The notes under the pieces are model-generated. The model had not been told where the DNA came from. It made no database searches and saw nothing but the letters and a program-made list of their open reading frames with translations. A stretch of DNA of 64,000 nucleotides from Hetaerina americana (Eukaryota > Arthropoda > Insecta > Odonata > Calopterygidae). Positions 59,086 to 64,000 of the stretch are shown in pieces; position 1 is the first letter of the stretch, and the number at the start of each line of letters is the position of its first letter. A program made the translations under genes and the position numbers. The stretch lies in contig JAKTNV010000004.1 of NCBI GenBank assembly GCA_022747635.1, positions 84,921,552-84,985,551 of the forward strand. Reading direction: 5' to 3'.

Positions 59086-60021
59086 GAAAGGTGTTTTGTG
59101 TCAAGGGTAGTCTGGCGTGTATTCACCCACCGCCACACACCCTAGTGATGGCACGCAGGGTACTAAATAAAACTAAAAGTAACATTTAAGTTCACAAAAA
59201 AATTAATTGAAATCAGCTTTAGATGATAGCAGTGAAAAGCGCTTCCATTCGATACAATTATGATTGCGCCGCTTAATACGTGAGGGGGAGGAAAAGGGAG
59301 ATGAATGTATCACAGACCCTTACAGAGAAGGGGATGGGGATAAAGAGAGCCGAATACATGTATAACCTTAAATAATTTTAAAATGGCTCAGTTTCGGGAG
59401 CAATCAAACAGATGGGAACAAGCTCGCCCACTCGGATGTAAAAGTGAAAACTGGCCTTTCCTCTCCACCACTCTCCCTTCCCTCTCCATTCCCATTTCAG
59501 CATTGCCCTCACGGAGTAAACATCACCTTTCGCGCAATCCCAAATGGACTGGACGACCTAAAGGCGCAAGAGGACAAGCGAGTGTTGGCCAGGTTATCGC
59601 GAACAAACAACTGTTGGCTTTGTTCGTCGGTCATCTCTCGCTGCCATTTTACTTTTTGTTGAAGAGTATCCTGAACCTCCCTTTCGCTTTCTGGCACGAT
59701 TTCCAGGCGTTTTAAACTGCGGGAATATTTTGGCCCGAGTAACGGGAAATAGCGCTTATTTGTCTGATTTCAATTCAAATATTAGCTATTGAGCGTCGAC
59801 CCATACCCAAAGTGTATGAAAAATATGGAAATACGTGGATTTAAGTTCTAAAATAAAGAAGTCGCTAAAAAATAATATTGGGTGATGCTCCCGTTTGGAG
59901 CAGAATTGGTTTCGATCTCTTTGAGGCATCACTAGAGCAACTTTCTCCCTGCAATATCTGGGAATGGGAGTAAATATCCCATTGTCCGTTGTAAGAATAA
60001 TTCTACTTTTTCTCTTCAATA

Positions 60022-63000
60022 TATTGCACAAAATATTTTCCATTGCTAAATCTGATAATGACTAGCAGGTGACAACCATAGCAAAGCGCTTCTGCCCTCT
60101 TCTCCATCATCGTCTCGCATGCACTGTGATGCACCTAAATCTCGTGTGCACACGCGCCAGTCTGATGCGCCTCGATTGAGTCAATATTAGGTATTATAGA
60201 GAATGGACCCCTTGGACCCTTTTGCTGAGAGGGGCTTCCATTCCCTCCCTCCTTCCCTCGGCATTTGAGTGTTGGTCGGTGGCGTATGCTGACCGAGCGG
60301 CTAGACCTCGACCAATTTTGCCGAACAATTTGCGGGACTCTTAAAAAACACGTTTAACATTAGGATTTTTTACAAATTGCTGACTGCAACCATCAGGATG
60401 GGGTTCTACTCCATAACTGCGGCTGGCTTCACTTGGAATTAGGCTAACTCGGTTTTCAGAGCGCTGTCTTAATTTAACCTACGTGAAGCTGTGCTTGGAC
60501 CCAATTGAACTCTTTAGCAAATTCGTATTCTGAACAGTTAGTTCAAAGAGAGGGAAGTGGAAGAGCAGACCCCGTCACAAACTGCAAGGAGTCGAGCGAG
60601 GGATGGCGTGGTAACGCATACCGGATCGCCCCACCCCTCCCCGTTCTAGGTTTTTCCAGCCAAGCCAAGACCGAACGGCGAAAGGAAAGAGGTGACGGTG
60701 AGGAGAGCATTGCGAGCGAAACTAGTTCCATCTGTTCACCCCTTTTTAAGCTGTAACCTGCTATCCCATTCTTCGCACTACCGAGACTAACTTGCTACAA
60801 CACACTACCCCTCACCCTGGTTGATTTACCTATTCTAATTTATATGTCCACCTTCTACTTCATGTTTATCTCAATTTATTTTTACCATGGATATTTTAGA
60901 TTTTAAGGTGGACAAAGCCAGAACAGCAATACGCTTCGTGGCATCTCTTAACAAAAAACAACGAGACATCCGACGCCAATATGAAGCCCATTAATTCCGC
61001 GTTCTTCCTCCCTTCACTCCGTCCAACATCCCTGCACTCCTCCTGCCCCTTCTTACTTTTCCTAACCTTATACCCTCGATCACAGTCTTCAACATCCCTT
61101 TGAAAATGAAAACGTTCTACATTTCTCTTCCCTGCCTCCTTTGCATCTCTTCCAGCAATCTCCTCTCCTCCCCCACTAGGCCTAGCAATTATATTGTATT
61201 TGATATACTACAAATGTTTTGTGACGATGTGAAGCCAAGCCAAGCCGAACACGATAGCACCGAGGTAATTCGCGATCGCGGTCCACAACGGCAGAGTCCG
61301 TTTATTAATGGATGGGTGATCCAACAAAGAGTGAGTGAACATTCCGGGTGAAACTACGAGAAGGCGAAATCCCACACAAAACCATCCCGTTTCCGAGTTT
61401 ATTAACTGTATCCGGAATGAGGTCTCGGTGTTTGATCATTTACGGATTCTTTCTTCGATATATAACATAGTATTACCATTCTCTAGTTCTCCGTAAAATT
61501 CAATTTTCTACCACTCGAGAGATAAAAATAAAATTCTGCTTCTATTTTGTGACGATAAAGAGCTTACAACGTGTTTTTATTCAGCATTCAGCAGCAGCAG
61601 AAAAAACGGGGGTTCTCGGGAAGGATAATCTGTTTTAAGGAGGGTTCTGCCCCTAATAGGTTCCTCCGCACTCAGCCCCAAACTATGCTGAAAGATTTAT
61701 CAAATACTTAAACTTGGGTAAAATTATGGCAAACAAACTTAAGATAAAAAAGCTCAATTAATGGAGATGACAATTTTTTCACCCAAGTTCAACGTAGTCA
61801 TCCTCGATACCATTCCTCCGAACTTATTATTTAATTTACTTGTGGTGTTATCTTCGGCTCTTTCGAGTGAAGACTTTGAATTTAGGATGACTCCGTTAAA
61901 AGTTACTGCTGCGCCATCTCCCGCAGTTTCTTTGGAATCTCGAATAAGAATTGAACCATCATACGCATCGCTAAAATATTTTCCTCTAAATTTTAAGTTC
62001 TCGAACTGATGAAGACTCCCGGCATGCATCCTTTCCATTGTTTCGCGAAGTGAATTCAGCCCTGCATGCTCTCGCCTCACTTGAAGCAAATCACCCCAAT
62101 GTCAGTTTCACTCGTCAGGAGAGACGTGGGGATGCGTGCCTGCGTCTCCACCCATCCATAATTCTTTGTCTCGGGTTAGGGTACCATGCGGAAGGAGGGT
62201 TTTCGAGAGGCGGGTGGGATTCGATCATCCTCGAGCTTCAAGGGATTCACGGGTGGCGATTCTCTTTCCTTTCTAAAGTTGAAATAGATCCACGCCGGCA
62301 ACCGAAGTCACCATTCTGAGTCCCTATGAGAACATCATGTGAGGGCACACGCTGAAGCGTGATCAGAGAAAGTGCAGGAAGGGGTAAACAATTAGCGGAA
62401 GAAGCCGAGTCTATTAAACAAGTCTATATGCAATCTACTTGTCAATGAAACAATATTAACTGGTGTTGCACCCCTAATAACCACTCTTCATACCCAAGAG
62501 ACCCTGCCATTAATAGTGATGCATTTTTTTCTCTTCCTTGTTAGCGATGGTGTTCTAAGGTTATTTGAGGATTTAAAAGAATTTGAATCAAATGTGCACT
62601 CAGTCCTTAAAAAATTTATATTGAATTAAGTTGTTGTTAATTGTAATTTATGGGATTCATAAGACCTCTAACCATGTAATGGAAATCGGTATTTAGAAGC
62701 ATACGACTCATAATAGGGTTTTCTTTACTCTCTCCTGGAAACAAGGAAAGTGCACTTCATGAAGGTATAAATGTTTTATTTCCATGGTTCTTGCTTCTTC
62801 TACAATGCATTGCTGCAGGTGGTATCTCCACATTAACAGAAACGCGAATGGTTCACAGAATAACATTTTTTTAATCAAGCTACTCCGACTTCGCTTTGGG
62901 GAAATAAATCGTCTTCAAAATTTAGATTAGAAGATGATTCATGGAGAATGCGCCAGACACAAGAAGACATGATTTACTCCGAGGTAGCATGCATCTCCTC

Positions 63001-63927
63001 GATTGATGGAAATTCTCCTCCTTTGAGGTGTTCACAGAGAGCACATGTTTATCACAACTTCATTACCGCGTTTACGATTTATCTAATTAATGCCAAAATA
63101 TTTATAAAGAATCAAACAACGATTGGCAATAACAAATGCACCAATATTAGAACGCATCAACCCATAGGATGTATTTTTAACTACCAAATATTCCCTGAAG
63201 TCACCCTGCATCTTATAGACCGAGGGCATACGGTTTTAAGTTTAGCCAGTAAGACGCAAGTTGATTTGTCGAAATAAGACATATTACTTATTTTTTTCGC
63301 ATAAGGCATTGAAAATGATTGCCTTGGCTACAAATTTCGATAATATGACTATTTTAAGTGAGCAGAAGCCAACAGAATTTTGATATTTCCTTTGGGGGAT
63401 TTACTGAAAAAATTCCAAAAATTCGAAGGCTTACACAATCCGCCGATGAATTAAATACTTAAAGAATGATCGGGTTCAAAGAGTAGTTGTAGATTGAGTC
63501 GGCTCTAATGTAGTGAAGTCACTTCGAATGTTCCCCAGGAAAATGCTATGGGAACTCTATTATTCCTTATTTACGTGCCTCATCGGTGAAGATTAATCAT
63601 TATTCACGCCTCACGCAACGGCGAAACACCATTGGTTCTGTTGAATCGGTGGAGTGTCGATTGGAATCTTGATTGACCACGCGTGTTGCAGTCAGCTTCA
63701 TATTCTTTTATTACCATAGAAACAACTCACATCAATCGGTTAGGAAGTAACCGTGTGGCATTTAGCTATCGTTCTGCTAGTGTCATATTTAATACAATTG
63801 ATGCAATCGCTCAAAGTGTTCGTGGCTCTTTGGGTAATCATTTCAAATTGTTCAGCAGTTGTGTCGAGCCATACTAATTGACGGTCCACTGGCCCAATAT
63901 AAGGTGCGGCGCTTAAATCCGGACAAG
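60022..63927. other. Right flank, possibly arm sequence with an unseen partner
   Basis: No partner is visible because the left arm is cut at base 1. It contains GC-richer patches (60,540-60,760) and frames without domain features. The best frame is on the minus strand at 61,754-62,089 (about 110 codons, 'FRGKYFSDAYDGSILIRDSKE', 'VTFNGVILNSK'), which has a coding-like composition but no recognised family. No RNA gene seen. Confidence 0.4.
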
Positions 63928-64000
63928 TTTCGCCGTCCGTCGGATGGGACGTTAAGCTGCGGACCCCTTGGCGCCTTTCGTAAAGAGTAGGCTAATGCCG
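63928..64000 (+). mobile_element. tRNA-derived SINE, family 1, partial at window end
   Basis: 'cgccgtccgtcggatgggacgttaagctgcgga...' through 'gtaaagagtaggctaatgccg' matches the body of the 58.5-kb SINE almost exactly and is cut by the window edge. The tRNA-like head is missing. Confidence 0.85.

Larger units (their letters stand above)
42640..60021. repeat. Right arm of the giant inverted repeat
   Basis: This is the reverse-complement partner of the left arm. It is shorter than the left arm because it lacks the left arm's tandem duplications, Penelope-like insertion and ~1 kb insertion near 19 kb. It has its own extras: a SINE at 58.5 kb, a tandem duplication near 55 kb, ~1.3 kb at 53.5-54.7 kb and a palindromic insert at 43.5 kb. 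Sequence after 60,021 has no partner here only because the left arm is cut by the window edge. Confidence 0.95.
56951..60021. repeat. Near-identical outer segment of right arm
   Basis: This is the mirror of 1-2,812 at about 99% identity by eye, carrying one extra SINE at 58,465-58,725. The inner border is abrupt: the sequences agree through the run ending near 56,951, then differ at several of the next 20 bases. Confidence 0.85.

Noticed and set aside
1..60021. The whole inverted structure as one giant transposon (Polinton/Maverick type) with long terminal inverted repeats
   Set aside because: No integrase, polymerase B, ATPase or capsid-like frames are visible in the spacer or arms, and the arms hold ordinary intergenic debris.
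1..64000. CRISPR array, operons or bacterial genes
   Set aside because: There are no regularly spaced repeats, no ribosome binding sites and no long uninterrupted genes; the element content is animal.

Overview
The window looks like euchromatic, gene-poor, AT-rich animal DNA. An arthropod, probably an insect, is the likeliest source. It has no operons or ribosome binding sites. The recognisable coding matter is debris of transposons typical of arthropods: a mariner deletion derivative, a Penelope-like element, RTE-like and jockey-like LINEs, a hAT end and several tRNA-derived SINE copies. The species cannot be named from the sequence alone.

The dominant structure is a giant inverted repeat. 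The left arm (1 to about 20,092, running off the window's left edge) and the right arm (about 42,640 to 60,021) are reverse-complement copies of one another, separated by a spacer of about 22.5 kb. Base 1 pairs with about 60,021, so the true outer end of the repeat is not visible. The 60,022-64,000 flank may be right-arm sequence whose partner lies before base 1. Pairing holds through most of the arms but is interrupted by arm-specific insertions and tandem duplications. Identity is uneven. The outermost ~2.8 kb (1-2,812 versus 56,951-60,021) is close to identical (roughly 99% by eye). The rest is roughly 85-97% by eye, with a sharp step at ~2,812/56,951.

Because the arms are independent copies of one ancestral sequence, each acts as the empty-site control for insertions in the other. 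Four arm-specific events can be read this way: a Penelope-like insertion with a 12-bp target duplication (7,515-8,330); a SINE with a 15-bp duplication (right arm, 58,465-58,725); a perfect 320-bp palindrome in an insert flanked by a 13-bp duplication (right arm, 43,539-43,891); and three arm-specific tandem duplications. Shared insertions (a SINE at ~17.4/44.4 kb, a 225-bp foldback at 11.1/49.4 kb, LINE 3' ends at 10.0/50.9 kb) predate the inverted duplication.

The spacer (20.1-42.6 kb) holds an RTE-like LINE (22.9-25.7 kb, +), a deleted mariner (26.46-27.02 kb), a jockey-like LINE (28.5-31.1 kb, -), a hAT end (33.9 kb) and further LINE fragments (40.7-42.3 kb). It also contains scattered candidate host exons: minus strand at 20.9-21.3, 32.0-32.3 and 36.84-36.89 kb, with a TATA/Inr-like promoter at 39.75 kb, and plus strand at 38.2 kb. 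In both arms a GC-richer locus (17.99-18.51 kb; 43.24-44.11 kb) carries two short reading frames. Most length differences between the arms there are multiples of three, and both copies keep a strong splice donor, making it the best candidate for a duplicated host gene. No complete functional gene can be asserted.
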